DNA of 64,000 nucleotides from 2-02-FULL-55-14 sp964534125 (lineage in GTDB: Bacteria; Bacteroidota; Ignavibacteria; UBA10030): the NCBI GenBank assembly GCA_964534125.1, contig CAZHOJ010000008.1:1-64000 (forward strand), in the 5' to 3' direction. This document shows, in pieces, positions 17,004-25,946 of this stretch (position 1 is its first letter; the number at the start of each line of letters is the position of its first letter). The notes beneath the pieces were generated by a model. It saw only the letters and a program-made list of their open reading frames with translations. It did no database searches and was not told where the DNA came from. Made by a program: the position numbers and the translations under genes.

Positions 17004-18032
17004 TCAATACTTGTAGATCATCACTGCCCGCTTCCCCGCATCGGCGATGAAGATCAGCCGTCTGTTCTGGTCAATCGCGATGCCGTTCGGGTGTTCCAGT
17101 TCTTCACCGTATGCAAGCACGAACTGCCCCGCCGCATCATACACATAGACACAGCCGGCAACAGCATCTGCAATATGCACTCTTCCCTGAGAGAGGAGGC
17201 CGGACGGGTCAAAAAGAGTGTCGGAGACCGCACGCAGCGACGGAGATACGAGATCATCCATCGCAATGCCCATGGGTGCTTGAAGCACGCCTGTCTCAGG
17301 ATGCCGGAAGCTTTGCATGGGCCTGCCGTTGCAGCTGAAGACCCTGACCTCCCTGTCTCCTCTATCCGACACAAGGAGCCGGCCATCCGGCGTGACCATT
17401 GTGAACGTCGGCGCTCCAAGAGACTGCCCTCCGGGTCTCTCTCCCGGGAAGGCCAGGATCAGCTCTCCGGCTTCCCGGATCCCTGGAATGTCCGCCGTGC
17501 TGATGGCAAGCACCTGCCGCAGTCCTGCATCTGATACGTAGGCAATCCCGCCGACAACAGCAAGCCCATAGAGGGATAGCCGGGTCATGCCGTCCGGAAG
17601 CGTGCCGTACGCCTGCAGCAAGCCGCCCGTGTCGTACGCGAGGAGGATGAGCTCTCCTGTCCGGTGATCGATGACAAGCAGCCTCTCCGCGTCGATCGCG
17701 AGGCCCGTGATGTCCGCCTCAGTGTCACCGGGCACGTCCATCGAACGCACGCGGACCAGATCCTCAGAGAACTCATCGATCCTGTTGCTCCCCGAGTATG
17801 AGACAAGAAGCCGGCCGTCATGAACTGCGAGCGCGTACGGCGGCTCATCCGACGGGGACTCGAGAGACCCGACGAACACCGGCGGATCGAAGAATGTGGT
17901 CGGAGGCACCGCACCCGCCCGCCCTGCAAGAGCGACGGCACCGGATCCCTCGAAGAGCCAGAAGCCCGTACCCAGAAGGATGCCCAACACTGGGAGCAAG
18001 AGGGTCTTCGCTATGTCCGCCGGCGCTTTCAT
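17004..18032 (-). CDS. Membrane-anchored NHL/six-bladed beta-propeller protein
   Basis: A 342-residue protein. An N-terminal hydrophobic segment (TLLLPVLGILLGTGFWLF) is a signal or anchor. The rest is a series of NHL-like blades with the recurring pattern G-(L/I)-A-(I/V)-D-x(n)-(L/V)-(L/I)-V-(S/I)-D (for example ITGLAIDAERLLVIDHRTG, NGIAIDQNRRLIFIADAG). NHL propellers are protein or ligand scaffolds with no fixed reaction. It is the last gene of the cytochrome transcript and overlaps ccsA by four bases, so it probably assists cytochrome assembly or docking (inference). Confidence 0.85.
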   Translation of the reverse strand: MKAPADIAKTLLLPVLGILLGTGFWLFEGSGAVALAGRAGAVPPTTFFDPPVFVGSLESPSDEPPYALAVHDGRLLVSYSGSNRIDEFSEDLVRVRSMDVPGDTEADITGLAIDAERLLVIDHRTGELILLAYDTGGLLQAYGTLPDGMTRLSLYGLAVVGGIAYVSDAGLRQVLAISTADIPGIREAGELILAFPGERPGGQSLGAPTFTMVTPDGRLLVSDRGDREVRVFSCNGRPMQSFRHPETGVLQAPMGIAMDDLVSPSLRAVSDTLFDPSGLLSQGRVHIADAVAGCVYVYDAAGQFVLAYGEELEHPNGIAIDQNRRLIFIADAGKRAVMIYKY

Positions 18033-18844
18033 CCGCTATAGGTATGGAGCGTGGAATAGACGAATGATACACCCCAGAGAGAAAAGCCTGCGACGAACAC
18101 CGCAGTGAACGCAAACCAGAGAAGGAACTTTCCCCGAAGCCGGCGAACCATGAAGTACAGGTGCAGATATACGGCATAGAGAAGCCACGTGATGAGGCTC
18201 CACAGTTCGATCGGGTCCCACCCCCAGTATCTCCCCCATGCGGCATCGGCCCAGATCGACCCTGAGACGATCATCAGCCCGTAGAGAATGAACCCGAACA
18301 GGATCAGTCGGGCGATGAACTCCTCCTGCCTCGCAGACATTGTTCCGGGCTCGTCCTCCTGATGGGGCGATGGACCGTCACGGAACAGCTGGTGTGCCGC
18401 CACTCCGGCTGCTACGAGGAAGCAACCGACGGCAGCAGTAGCGAACGATGCGTGTATAAAGAGCCAGAAGCTCTGCAAGCTCACCGGCAGGACGTCATCC
18501 CCGAACGGGTGTGTCCCGCTCCAACCCATCAGAAAAGTAGCGAGCACCATCACTCCGGCGCCTGAGTTGCGGACAAACGCTCTCCGCTGCTGGAACAGCA
18601 GGAACCCGCCGATGGCGAACCAGGCGCTGGCTGACATGGCCTCGAAGTACGACACGAACGGCGGATGTCCCGTCTCCAACCATCTGAACGTTGCCACTGC
18701 AGTGTGCGCAACGAAGCCCGCTGCAACTGCCCGGAGCGCAAGCATCGTCATATGCCGCTTTGAAAAGATCGGACCGGCGATGAACAGCACCGATGAGAAG
18801 GCATAAAGAACGACGGCTAACCAGTATACGATCGATATCAGCAT
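18029..18844 (-). CDS. ccsA: Cytochrome c biogenesis protein CcsA/ResC
   Basis: A 271-residue polytopic membrane protein of System II cytochrome c maturation, which with ResB transports heme and ligates it to CxxCH motifs on the outer face of the membrane. The tryptophan-rich heme-handling WWD motif is clear (WGRYWGWDPIELWSLITWLL). Conserved His residues flank it (LFIHASFAT, AVYLHLYF). Seven to eight membrane helices are visible. It overlaps resB by seven bases. Its presence inside a multiheme cytochrome operon suggests dedicated maturation capacity. Confidence 0.93.
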   Translation of the reverse strand: MLISIVYWLAVVLYAFSSVLFIAGPIFSKRHMTMLALRAVAAGFVAHTAVATFRWLETGHPPFVSYFEAMSASAWFAIGGFLLFQQRRAFVRNSGAGVMVLATFLMGWSGTHPFGDDVLPVSLQSFWLFIHASFATAAVGCFLVAAGVAAHQLFRDGPSPHQEDEPGTMSARQEEFIARLILFGFILYGLMIVSGSIWADAAWGRYWGWDPIELWSLITWLLYAVYLHLYFMVRRLRGKFLLWFAFTAVFVAGFSLWGVSFVYSTLHTYSG

Positions 18845-20337
18845 ACGTCATTCATTCCTTCCTCATGCATCTTCGCCCCGGAACGGACCGCCCGCCCCTG
18901 CCACAGCACGACATCAATGTGAGGCCCCACGGCCACCTGGATCTCATCGATGACACCGACAAGCTCTTCCCTGAATGACGCCGGGTACTTTTCTGCCCCA
19001 CCGCTAACACAAAGGGAGGTCCGGCCACTCCGCGTACAGCGCCTGACCACGATCTCCTTTCGGATACAGAGGAACCGTACGAGGAGGCCTGCCGTTCCAA
19101 GGATGCACGCGACAAGCAGGAACGGGAGCGAGGGATCATCCGACACATCAACGTGGGCCCATCTCCGGACGGCCCCGAACATTACCGTATGCCCCATGAG
19201 GTCACCCGTCTGGCCTGGAAGCAGATACACGGGTTCGGATGTCTCCCCGTTCTGATGCAACAATAGCTTCAGGATGGGCGTGTCCATTCCGGACCGCGTA
19301 TTCCCCGCTGCATCGCCCGGAAGAAGTTCAGCTTCCAGGGATGATACTCCCTTCTCCAACCGGATCAGGTCACGATGACGGGTCGAGGAACCGCCTCCGA
19401 GCGCTGCCAGCCTCGTGAACCCATCATGGAGCACTCCACCCGCATCATTCTCAACCCTGATATATGGTGCGTACCCCGTCTTTGTCCCGAGGTGAACGGT
19501 GAACCCTGCTACGGATGATGATCTGTTAACATGGACAACCTGAAACCCGCCGGGCTCCGCACCGGTCAGATCCCTGATGCGCACTGCCGGAGTGGTTGCT
19601 CCCCGGCTCACGTATGCCGGTTCGACGGAAGCCAGTATGAACCGCAGGTCCGACATGTCTCCCGCATAGAACGCCCCTGTTGTGACGACTCCGAAGCGGT
19701 CGGTCGACGCATCAAATACCTGTCCCTCTGTCAATGCGATGGTCCCCTCCATCGATGCTTGCCGGCCGAGGAAGATGCCCGTTCCAAGCATCAACAGACC
19801 TCCGTGGAAGAGGATGGACCCAAGAATTCCGCCTCCCCCTCTCGATGCCCGCAGAGTAGCGGCTTCTCCGCGATGTTCTTCATGCACGCTGAAGCGCCGG
19901 GATATGAGAACGCTGACGAACCCCGCGGGCCAGCGGGCCGGATCCACTACGCCACGTGGTGTGCTCCGCGCTATGACAGCCCGGGTGTATTCCGCCCTGA
20001 GGCGGGCCGCAAGCGAGGTCATCAATGCGACGCAGAGGAATGCCAGGAGGGTCGTGAAACCCCATGTCTCGAACCATGGACCGAACGAGACCCCCGTCGT
20101 CGGCATATCCCCGCCGATGAACCATCGGATGTCGCTCGGCACAGAGACGCTCTGTCCAAGAGGGAACAGACTGAAGGCCACGACAGTGAAGAGGAGCGAC
20201 ACAACCACCATGACTGCCGTGATCGGAGAACGAAAGTGCTTCTTCAGGAGAAGAAGGTACATGCTTCTCTCGCCTGCCCGACGCCAGCGGCGCTCGTTCC
20301 GCCCAACGATCACGATGTCGTTTCGCCTGTGGTCCAT
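18838..20337 (-). CDS. resB: Cytochrome c biogenesis protein ResB
   Basis: A 499-residue partner of CcsA in System II heme delivery. Hydrophobic helices lie near residues 37-55, 90-110, 165-185 and 410-430, with a large periplasmic domain between the third and fourth, which is the ResB layout. LFHGGLLMLGTGIFLGR contains a conserved His next to a helix. The start MDHRRNDIVIVG is two bases from the stop of the cytochrome gene upstream; an internal ATG (MYLLLLKKHFRSP) is also possible. The C-terminal 70 residues are soluble and less typical. Confidence 0.85.
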   Translation of the reverse strand: MDHRRNDIVIVGRNERRWRRAGERSMYLLLLKKHFRSPITAVMVVVSLLFTVVAFSLFPLGQSVSVPSDIRWFIGGDMPTTGVSFGPWFETWGFTTLLAFLCVALMTSLAARLRAEYTRAVIARSTPRGVVDPARWPAGFVSVLISRRFSVHEEHRGEAATLRASRGGGGILGSILFHGGLLMLGTGIFLGRQASMEGTIALTEGQVFDASTDRFGVVTTGAFYAGDMSDLRFILASVEPAYVSRGATTPAVRIRDLTGAEPGGFQVVHVNRSSSVAGFTVHLGTKTGYAPYIRVENDAGGVLHDGFTRLAALGGGSSTRHRDLIRLEKGVSSLEAELLPGDAAGNTRSGMDTPILKLLLHQNGETSEPVYLLPGQTGDLMGHTVMFGAVRRWAHVDVSDDPSLPFLLVACILGTAGLLVRFLCIRKEIVVRRCTRSGRTSLCVSGGAEKYPASFREELVGVIDEIQVAVGPHIDVVLWQGRAVRSGAKMHEEGMNDVC

Positions 20338-20338
20338 G

Positions 20339-22264
20339 TCAGTACGTTTTCCCCCCCGTATGGGTGCTGCATCCTCCCAGGTCGTCCGTCCAGCACCTCT
20401 TTGCCGCATAGTCCATATCAGAAATGTACCCGCCGTTGAACCGGTCAGCCATCACCCTCGTTGCCGCCGTCAACGTGGAGCCGTTCTCCCGCCAGTAGTA
20501 CAGCTTGTTCCAGCCGTGAGCGTTGATCTTTCCGCTGTTGCCCCCGGTAGCGAGACTTGTGCCCGCATAGTCCCACATGTGGCATGCGAAACAACCGGCA
20601 GTCACCTTATGGTTGCCCCGGCCGTGCTGCCCGAATGCACTCCCGGTGGAGCCGGAGCTGTACGACGCCTCTTTGTGACACACCAGGCAGAGCGGCGTGC
20701 CGGTCGAGCTGCTCGTAATGGTCGCAACGAGCATCTTATCAGAATTGGAGGTGCCGGGTCCGACGCCGACGTTCGCGGAGCCATGGGAGCCGGCGGGCGC
20801 AGCAGCATCCTCGCTTCCATGACAATCGCTGCACCACACGCGTTTGCCACTCGCCCAGGGCTCATTGGTGGTGGTTGTGGTTACGTTCGGATTGGATGCC
20901 CCCCCGGGCACGATGCCATGGTAGGAAACATAGTTGGGATTGATCTCCTCTGCAATGTCACGCTTCCCCACCGGCAGCGAGACGTACCCTGAATGGCACT
21001 TCAGGCATACCTGGTACTCGTCTGTCGGGGTCGGCACGACAGTGTAGGAGGCGGGTGTCGCAAAGGTTACATCATTGTTCGTCATTCCGCTCGGCGCAGA
21101 AGGCCAAGACGTTGGCTCCACACCCCAGGTGCCTTTCAGTGCCGCGGAGATACGGAGGGTACCCCGCGTGGACTGCGCCACCGCCTGCTGAGCCTGATGG
21201 GGATTGTGACAATCCTGACATTCTGCATGCCTGTTCGCTGAACCGAGCTCCGCCGGTGTCTCGTTCGTGATGCGCCTGATGTGCCTTCCGTCATACAGAT
21301 CCGTCGGATGCGCATAGACCTTCGCCATATCGGTCTGTACGTCATTGGATGCAGCGGCGCTGCTCCCGTGGCATCCTGTATTCGTACCGTCGTAGCAGGA
21401 CTGCTGTTCCACAGCCCTGAGCAGATACGGTACACCGCCCCCCGCGTGCGCGGTATGACAGCTCCTGCATGACCATTCGCTCACGGTCGTCGCGGAACCT
21501 CCCTCCGGTGTGTACGAAGCTGTCGACTGTCTATGGATAGAAATCGCATACTCCGATTTGTTATGACAATGGGTGCACAGCGCCGCATTTGCATTGGACA
21601 TCCGCAGAAAAGAGCCGTACTGATCGCTGTGCGGGTCGTGACAGGAATGGCATTCCACCTTCCCGTTCGAAGCATCAGGGTCGAGCGCAACATCCGTATT
21701 CCACGGCCAGGCGCGGACAACAAGCTCGGGGTCCTTCGCCGTATTGTACCCAAAACCAACCGGATGGTCGTTGCTGAGGTCCGTGCCGAGGTACCCTCCG
21801 GCACCTGTTGGCATGGTCGATATCCCACCGCTCATCGTGATGGTTCCGGCCCCGCCTCCTCCGGGCAAATTATAGACTGATCCGAGGGCGATCGTACCAT
21901 CATGACAACTCATGCACAATTTCGACCGCTGGTTCAGTTGCGTCGGTGCATCGTACGAGAGCGAGGTCAGGTAGTCGCTGTCGTAGAGCGTGTATGCTGA
22001 TACGGATGTCTCTTCCTTGTTCCACAACTGCGCGGCCGACCCCGTGCTATGCGGCGTATGGCAGAAGACACACACCTGTCCTTCGGTATCCGCACGGATG
22101 TCATTGCCGCTCTGAGCGGAAAGATTGTGTTTCGAATTCAGAACTGATTGTCCAGCGGACCGCACGGGGAGACATACAACTGAAGCTGCTGCCAGAACCA
22201 GCGTTGCCGCGGACATTGTGCTGCCCGACGTCATCCGATCCCTGGTCTTACAGAAACGATTCAT
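20339..22264 (-). CDS. Exported decaheme c-type cytochrome with one extra atypical heme motif
   Basis: A 641-residue exported cytochrome. Ten CxxCH motifs start at residues 65, 117, 205, 230, 266, 349, 420, 478, 526 and 558. A further CYDGTNTGCH at 290-299 has seven residues between the cysteines and could bind an eleventh heme. The first 235 residues have the same plan as the tetraheme protein encoded at 25140 (CVFCHTPH, LCMSCHDG, SNDHPVG, CHSCHDPH, LCTHCHNK), so it arose by extension of that module. The start is ATG 22264. It would carry electrons in the periplasm or outside the cell; partners are the propeller and barrel proteins next to it. Confidence 0.93.
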   Translation of the reverse strand: MNRFCKTRDRMTSGSTMSAATLVLAAASVVCLPVRSAGQSVLNSKHNLSAQSGNDIRADTEGQVCVFCHTPHSTGSAAQLWNKEETSVSAYTLYDSDYLTSLSYDAPTQLNQRSKLCMSCHDGTIALGSVYNLPGGGGAGTITMSGGISTMPTGAGGYLGTDLSNDHPVGFGYNTAKDPELVVRAWPWNTDVALDPDASNGKVECHSCHDPHSDQYGSFLRMSNANAALCTHCHNKSEYAISIHRQSTASYTPEGGSATTVSEWSCRSCHTAHAGGGVPYLLRAVEQQSCYDGTNTGCHGSSAAASNDVQTDMAKVYAHPTDLYDGRHIRRITNETPAELGSANRHAECQDCHNPHQAQQAVAQSTRGTLRISAALKGTWGVEPTSWPSAPSGMTNNDVTFATPASYTVVPTPTDEYQVCLKCHSGYVSLPVGKRDIAEEINPNYVSYHGIVPGGASNPNVTTTTTNEPWASGKRVWCSDCHGSEDAAAPAGSHGSANVGVGPGTSNSDKMLVATITSSSTGTPLCLVCHKEASYSSGSTGSAFGQHGRGNHKVTAGCFACHMWDYAGTSLATGGNSGKINAHGWNKLYYWRENGSTLTAATRVMADRFNGGYISDMDYAAKRCWTDDLGGCSTHTGGKTY

Positions 22265-22273
22265 GGACACTCT

Positions 22274-23275
22274 CTACCGGGCCGTCATGTGCCGGAATAC
22301 CTGCACCCGGCGGTTCAGTGCATCAACGACATAGATGCCTCCGGTGGCATCGACGGCCATCCCTGCAGGCCCCGAGAACTCTCCCGGACCAGAGCCTGAA
22401 CGTCCGATAACGATGAGAAGCCGGCCTTCGGTATCGAACACCTGGAAAGCGTCGAAGAGCGCGTCCGAGACATAGACGTTCCCCTGTGCATCGGTCGCTA
22501 TTCCCTTCGGATTCGCGAACCTCCCCGGCCCGGTTCCGATCTGCCCGATCTGCCGTACGAATGCGCCGCTGTCCGTCAGCACCTGCACGCGATGGTTCAT
22601 CGCGTCGACGACATACACGGCATCTCCTCCGGAAAGAAAGACGGGGTAGTTGAATGTTCCCGGCTCAGAACCGCGCGTTCCGAAGCGGAACAGGAGATCC
22701 CCTTCGAGTGAGTAGACAAAGATCTCATTCCCACCTGTGTCGGCCACATAGAGCCGGTCCCGGTGTACCAGGACGCCCGTTGGCCGCCGGAACGGTCCTT
22801 TGACTGACCACATGTACGTTCCCTCTTCATCGAAGACGAAGACCTCACGCCGGACTGCATCGGCCACATACAGTGCCCCGTGACGGTCACACGCGATCCC
22901 AACCGGCCAGACGATCTCCTTGTCGTCCGCTTCCAGCAGCGAGAGATAGCTCCCTCTGGTACGATCGAAGACATGCACACAATGTCCACCGGGATCGCTC
23001 ACGAGGAGCCTCCCTTTCCCATCGACGCAGATCCCGAGAGGCTGGACAAGGGATGTGTTCTCCTCTTCCGACCCGGCGATGACACGCCATACCTTGGCCC
23101 AGAACGACGGCTCTATCCCCAGGTCCCGCGCTCCGGAGATCGATCCCTCATAGCGAATATGCTCGCCGGATGGGTCTGCAGGCCACGTCAGTTCCTGTGC
23201 ATGTGCCGGCCCTGTCAATGCCATCAGGCACGACCAGCAGGCCGCAGTCACCGTGAAAGAAAGAAGCCTTTGCAT
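22274..23275 (-). CDS. Periplasmic NHL six-bladed beta-propeller protein
   Basis: A 333-residue protein with signal peptide (MQRLLSFTVTAACWSCLMALTGPAHAQ). It has about six NHL blades, for example VGIACDRHGALYVADAVRRE, KGIATDAQGNVYVSDAL and AGMAVDATGGIYVVDALNRRV. It lies between the outer-membrane barrel gene (one-base overlap with its stop) and the decaheme cytochrome gene (nine-base gap). A structural or docking role in the cytochrome complex is likely from position only. Confidence 0.9.
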   Translation of the reverse strand: MQRLLSFTVTAACWSCLMALTGPAHAQELTWPADPSGEHIRYEGSISGARDLGIEPSFWAKVWRVIAGSEEENTSLVQPLGICVDGKGRLLVSDPGGHCVHVFDRTRGSYLSLLEADDKEIVWPVGIACDRHGALYVADAVRREVFVFDEEGTYMWSVKGPFRRPTGVLVHRDRLYVADTGGNEIFVYSLEGDLLFRFGTRGSEPGTFNYPVFLSGGDAVYVVDAMNHRVQVLTDSGAFVRQIGQIGTGPGRFANPKGIATDAQGNVYVSDALFDAFQVFDTEGRLLIVIGRSGSGPGEFSGPAGMAVDATGGIYVVDALNRRVQVFRHMTAR

Positions 23276-25041
23276 CAGAAATCGAAGGTGAAGTTCCTCT
23301 GGACCTCGAAGCGAAAACCGCTGCGGTTGAACCGAACGATCCTCTCAAACTCATAGGCTCCGCGGAGCAGGAAGGCCCTGAGAACGTATTCGGCCGCGAC
23401 CGAGGCATGCATCCTGTTCGCAACACCAAGCCGTGAAATATACCGACGCAGAGAGACCTCCAGCGTGAGGTCCCTGATGACCCTCCGCTGAATGAGCTTC
23501 ATGGACGAGATGTCGGACACATCGTACAGGACGTACGACGTAAACCGACGCTCATGAGAGATGTCTGCGGCAAGCCCGCCGGCTATCAGCCCCGCGAACC
23601 GAAGGCGTACTCCTGCCTCGGAGAGCGCGGGGAGAATGGATATGTAGGACCGCTGGTACCGATGAGAGACGGACATCTCGATCGTGCTCTGACGAATGGC
23701 ATCACTGCCCACCGAGGACCGGAAGGTGTTGGATAGCAGTCTGCCGTAGAGCCCCCGATCCGCATAATTCACGTCATTGGAAACACCGAAAATGAATGGA
23801 CCGGTCCGAATCGACTGAAAATCCGTGTTCACCCCGGCTACGAAGGTCTGTACCCGGCCCAGTGTCGAGTATCCCTCCACGCCATATCTGACCGAGGTTC
23901 GCGTGTCGAGCCTGCCAATATCTATCCCCGAAGGGAGGAAGCGAACCTCAACCTCTGACCCCGCCCTCACATAGGTCTGGCTGACGGCAGGCGAACGCGA
24001 CCGGTCCCCATAGTAGTCATTGTTCATACTGACCTGTACCGCCGGCGTTGTGAGCAGTGAGGCGTGATGCGCCACCGAATAGAACCGGGAATCGAAATTC
24101 CTCGACCTGTTGTTCCCCACCCGCATCCGCGTCCGATGCTGCGTCCCAACGATCTCGGGCATCTCCGCCTGAGCCCCCGCATCGGCCTGGATCCACGAAT
24201 CCAGCTGAGCATATCGCATATCCACACCGAGCGGCTTTCCGTGGGGGAGGAGAAGGCTCCCTCCGAAGTTCACATGCGTTTTCTGCCGCTGGAGATAGCT
24301 CAGATCCATAGTGCGCCCCGCCTCACTCACTGCCGACGAGAGTTCATACGCGTTGCTCTCTCTCGACACTCGAAGCGAGTAGGAAGCGGAATTGTCCCTG
24401 ACCGTATTGCTCATATTCATCAGAAAACGTTCTGACGACTGGTCGTAGGGCAGAGAGACGCCGTCCCCGACGCGCGTGTCGCGCGAGATCGATACCGACG
24501 TCCGCGGCCAGTAGCCATTCTTCGGAAGAGACACGGTCGCGCCGACCGATGTGAGGAGGTCCCCGTTCTCCCGGAACACCGGTTCGCCGCCTTCCGAAGA
24601 CGACTCCTGGGAGTTCGCACGCCGTCCGCTCTTGGCGAAGAAGGTCATGGGATAGGAATTGCTCGGAAAGAGGGAGAGCGTGACAGCGTAGTGGTCGAGG
24701 GTCCTGCTGTGCGAGGACGTCGACGCACGGTCCGAGGCCGATCTCAGCGACTGGTCCTGCAAGCCAGACCGGACATCGAACATCAGCAGACGCGGATCAT
24801 ACACGTAGCCCTGCAGGCCAATCCCATACATTTGATGATAGAGGGACTGACGCTGGGATCCCTGGCCCGATCCCATCCGGAGGTCCGAATAGCCGTTGTA
24901 GAGGTCCACGCGGAGCCGCGTTACCTGTGCGGCGGCGGGGAGGGTCAGAGACATCAGAAGGCCCAGCAATGCGGCAGCCCCGAAAGCCGGGGCAAATACC
25001 GATCGCGCAGCCGGGAATGGAACGATCTTCTTCACAGGCAT
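23275..25041 (-). CDS. Outer-membrane beta-barrel protein of the cytochrome cluster
   Basis: A 588-residue protein starting MPVKKIVPFPAARS with a signal peptide ending near LTLPAAAQ. The mature part is a long succession of amphipathic beta strands rich in aromatic and Ser/Arg residues and ends FRFEVQRNFTFDF, an outer-membrane-insertion type C-terminal Phe. No plug domain and no heme motif. Its size and its place between tetraheme and decaheme cytochrome genes suggest a porin-like sheath for a porin-cytochrome conduit (inference); it has no evident similarity to the Shewanella MtrB as far as I can judge by eye. Confidence 0.8.
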   Translation of the reverse strand: MPVKKIVPFPAARSVFAPAFGAAALLGLLMSLTLPAAAQVTRLRVDLYNGYSDLRMGSGQGSQRQSLYHQMYGIGLQGYVYDPRLLMFDVRSGLQDQSLRSASDRASTSSHSRTLDHYAVTLSLFPSNSYPMTFFAKSGRRANSQESSSEGGEPVFRENGDLLTSVGATVSLPKNGYWPRTSVSISRDTRVGDGVSLPYDQSSERFLMNMSNTVRDNSASYSLRVSRESNAYELSSAVSEAGRTMDLSYLQRQKTHVNFGGSLLLPHGKPLGVDMRYAQLDSWIQADAGAQAEMPEIVGTQHRTRMRVGNNRSRNFDSRFYSVAHHASLLTTPAVQVSMNNDYYGDRSRSPAVSQTYVRAGSEVEVRFLPSGIDIGRLDTRTSVRYGVEGYSTLGRVQTFVAGVNTDFQSIRTGPFIFGVSNDVNYADRGLYGRLLSNTFRSSVGSDAIRQSTIEMSVSHRYQRSYISILPALSEAGVRLRFAGLIAGGLAADISHERRFTSYVLYDVSDISSMKLIQRRVIRDLTLEVSLRRYISRLGVANRMHASVAAEYVLRAFLLRGAYEFERIVRFNRSGFRFEVQRNFTFDF

Positions 25042-25056
25042 GCTTGCGGGAACAAT

Positions 25057-25089
25057 AAAGCCGGAGGCCAATCCGGCAACCTCCGGCTC
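25057..25089 (-). terminator. Intra-operon hairpin (attenuator) after the tetraheme cytochrome gene
   Basis: On the minus strand AGCCGGAGG pairs with CCTCCGGCT around a 12-base loop and is followed by TTATTGTT. It sits about 50 bases after the cytochrome stop and 16 bases before the barrel gene start. It looks like a leaky terminator that would make the tetraheme message more abundant than the downstream genes. Confidence 0.7.
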
Positions 25090-25139
25090 GATGATGTTCC
25101 GCTACAGTACTGCTGCTGACCTGTCGCCAGGATCACGTG

Positions 25140-25742
25140 CTACTTCGTGTGGCACGAAGTGCACAGGTCGCTGTCGGTATTGGCCACACGGAGCATATGT
25201 GTGACGGACGTTGCAGCATGCGGGTCGTGGCATGAGGCGCATTCGACGTTGCCGCCAACAAGCTTCACGCCTGTCAGTGACCCTGTCGCAACATATCCCC
25301 CGGCAGCTTCAGCGGTCGCGTACGTGACGCCAACGGGATGATCGTCCGTGAAATTGCTCGACAGGACCGCAGAACCCGACAGCACGGTTCCCCCCGTCAC
25401 TGATTGGGCATTCAGGTCGCTCGGTGCAGCCGTTGTGCCATCATGACAGCTCAGGCACAGCAGGGAGTTACCCGTAAGACTTGATGTCTGCGAATTCTGG
25501 GTCTCGTAGTACGTGTACCCTGTTGTCGAAGCGGCGTCCTTGTTCCACAGGAGAGTTGTCGAAGCCGAATTATGGGGTGTATGACAGTACACACATACCT
25601 CCTGCTTGCTGCCTTTATATGTGCTCAAGCCGGTGGATGTGAGGTCATGAGGAGATCCTGCCATCGCAGCTTGTGCGAGCGCGGACTGGCTGAATACAAT
25701 CATCACAACGAGTACCAGAGCGAGCGTGAGGATACGTTTCAT
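25140..25742 (-). CDS. Small exported tetraheme c-type cytochrome
   Basis: A 200-residue protein with signal peptide (MKRILTLALVLVVMIVFSQSALA). Four CxxCH motifs start at Cys50, Cys96, Cys168 and Cys194; the chain ends two residues after the last one. Spacer motifs HTPHN, LLWNKD, SCHDG, DDHPVG, SCHDPH and MLRVAN are shared with the N-terminal module of the decaheme protein. This is the doubled-CXXCH style of extracellular cytochromes in metal-reducing bacteria, including small tetraheme types that polymerise into filaments; polymerisation here is only a hypothesis. It is the first gene behind a sigma54-like promoter. Confidence 0.93.
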   Translation of the reverse strand: MKRILTLALVLVVMIVFSQSALAQAAMAGSPHDLTSTGLSTYKGSKQEVCVYCHTPHNSASTTLLWNKDAASTTGYTYYETQNSQTSSLTGNSLLCLSCHDGTTAAPSDLNAQSVTGGTVLSGSAVLSSNFTDDHPVGVTYATAEAAGGYVATGSLTGVKLVGGNVECASCHDPHAATSVTHMLRVANTDSDLCTSCHTK

Positions 25743-25809
25743 AGATTTATCCTTGCTTGTGTTGTTGAGAAGAGAGTCCGAAAGAAAGCATGATTGACGT
25801 TGCCATACA

Positions 25810-25825
25810 TGCAACAAACGGACCA
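25810..25825 (-). promoter_or_regulatory. Candidate sigma54 promoter of the tetraheme cytochrome operon
   Basis: On the minus strand the 16-mer is TGGTCCGTTTGTTGCA. Compared with TGGCACR-N4-TTGCW it keeps TGG, the C and purine at positions 6 and 7, the whole TTGCA, and the exact GG-to-GC spacing of ten bases; only positions 4 and 5 differ. Start would be near 25798, about 55 bases before the ATG at 25742. A palindrome lies 60 bases upstream. Confidence 0.65.
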
Positions 25826-25885
25826 TCAGATCCGACCCGAATGGTGGGCCTCCGCGAGGCGTCGCGAATTACATCTCATAGGGTT

Positions 25886-25903
25886 GTGGGTGAAATGCCC
25901 CAC
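25886..25903 (-). promoter_or_regulatory. Candidate NtrC-type enhancer site upstream of the tetraheme operon
   Basis: Reads GTGGGTGAAATGCCCCAC on the plus strand. It agrees at 14 of 18 positions with the perfect palindrome in front of the sensor-kinase gene. Its centre is about 97 bases before the predicted transcription start, a usual distance for an activator of sigma54. A further half-site GTGGG lies exactly 42 bases nearer the promoter (25844). Confidence 0.55.
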
Positions 25904-25946
25904 CCTTTGTCAACTCTCGGAACAGCCGGCTCCTGCCTCAAGGGTC

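Noticed and set aside
20440..20500. CWTDDLGGCSTH near the C-terminus of the decaheme protein as a further heme site
   Set aside because: The His does not follow the second Cys directly, so it does not fit a CXnCH motif.
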